This document shows positions 33,407 through 33,514 of a DNA stretch of 33,514 bases, one piece after another; the first letter of the stretch is position 1, and every line of letters begins with the position of its first letter. The translations under genes and the position numbers were made by a program. The stretch is from Caulobacterales bacterium 32-69-10 (lineage in GTDB: Bacteria; Pseudomonadota; Alphaproteobacteria; Caulobacterales; Caulobacteraceae). Below the pieces are notes generated by a model that had not been told where the DNA came from, did not search any database, and saw only the letters and a program-made list of their open reading frames with translations. Location: NCBI GenBank assembly GCA_002280485.1, contig NCED01000023.1:1-33514 (forward strand), given 5' to 3'.

Positions 33407-33514
33407 TCACCGACTCGGAAGGATGCCGCGGCCGATGGTCTGGCCCAGGGAACGGTTGACGCGCTCGACGGCCAGCGCCCGGGCCTGCGCCGGGTAGCGC
33501 ATCAAGGCGGCGCG
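33407..33514 (-). CDS. C-terminal end of a gene upstream of traG (possible relaxase)
   Basis: The last 35 residues and stop of a gene that begins beyond the right edge. The visible part is arginine-rich and helical, ending QTIGRGILPSR. In similar elements the gene before traG encodes a DUF3363-type relaxase or a small regulator, but too little is present to choose. It ends 7 bases before the traG start and is probably in the same operon. Confidence 0.6.
   Translation of the reverse strand, partial: RAALMRYPAQARALAVERVNRSLGQTIGRGILPSR

Noticed and set aside
32035..33459. 474-codon plus-strand open frame over traG
   Set aside because: The opposite strand encodes all TraG motifs; this frame has no domain pattern.

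Overview
The window is about 33.5 kb of GC-rich DNA with strong G/C bias at third codon positions. Protein families (BigR-type sulfide regulator, P-type TrbB/TraG conjugation ATPases, a MerC-MerA-MerT-MerR set) point to an alphaproteobacterium. Caulobacterales-like is my guess from style only. The mix of resistance, toxin-antitoxin, defence-type and conjugation genes in short blocks on both strands suggests a mobile or integrative element or a genomic island. I saw no integrase, tRNA, rRNA, CRISPR array or insertion sequence.

Layout. (1) 1-4667 is a reactive-sulfur module: the start of a SulP permease and a persulfide dioxygenase (-), then a BigR-type repressor, a rhodanese, two YeeE/YedE half-transporters, a SoxB-like metallophosphoesterase with no signal peptide, and a DUF302 protein (+). 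(2) 4795-9739 holds an unknown protein (-), an orphan CoiA-like nuclease with a coupled helical protein, and a large RloC-like zinc-hook ATPase with a candidate anticodon-nuclease triad. (3) 9753-17665 is two divergent operons around one AT-rich palindrome: sbcD-sbcC-unknown on the minus strand, and WYL regulator, WGR protein, DUF262-HNH nuclease on the plus strand. A lipoprotein gene follows. I consider block 3 the best candidate for an undescribed defence-type system. (4) 18473-21232 holds a hipBA-type pair with an upstream 9-bp inverted repeat and two unknown proteins, one with a HEPN-like R-x5-H motif. (5) 21293-24751 holds a MerA-like flavin disulfide reductase, a 575-base stretch with three consecutive perfect hairpins and a possible small membrane protein, and an AbiE-type pair. 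(6) 24872-28268 is a mercury-resistance cassette split into merC-merA (+) and divergent merT-like (-)/merR (+), each arm carrying its own copy of a MerR-type operator. (7) 28312-30352 is a tightly coupled minus-strand operon of two membrane proteins and an apparently permuted ATP-grasp enzyme. (8) 30430-33514 is trbB, traG and the end of a third gene; no trbC-like gene follows trbB.

How it fits together. The sulfur module probably imports, oxidises and transfers persulfide or thiosulfate sulfur under BigR control. The mer cassette imports and reduces Hg(II). The central genes combine DNA-end processing (SbcCD), restriction-type cutting (DUF262-HNH), tRNA cutting (RloC-like) and toxin-antitoxin pairs, the usual content of a defence island. 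The conjugation genes at the right edge give a plausible mobility context but look incomplete here. Functions rest on motif reading and memory of families; no database search was run.
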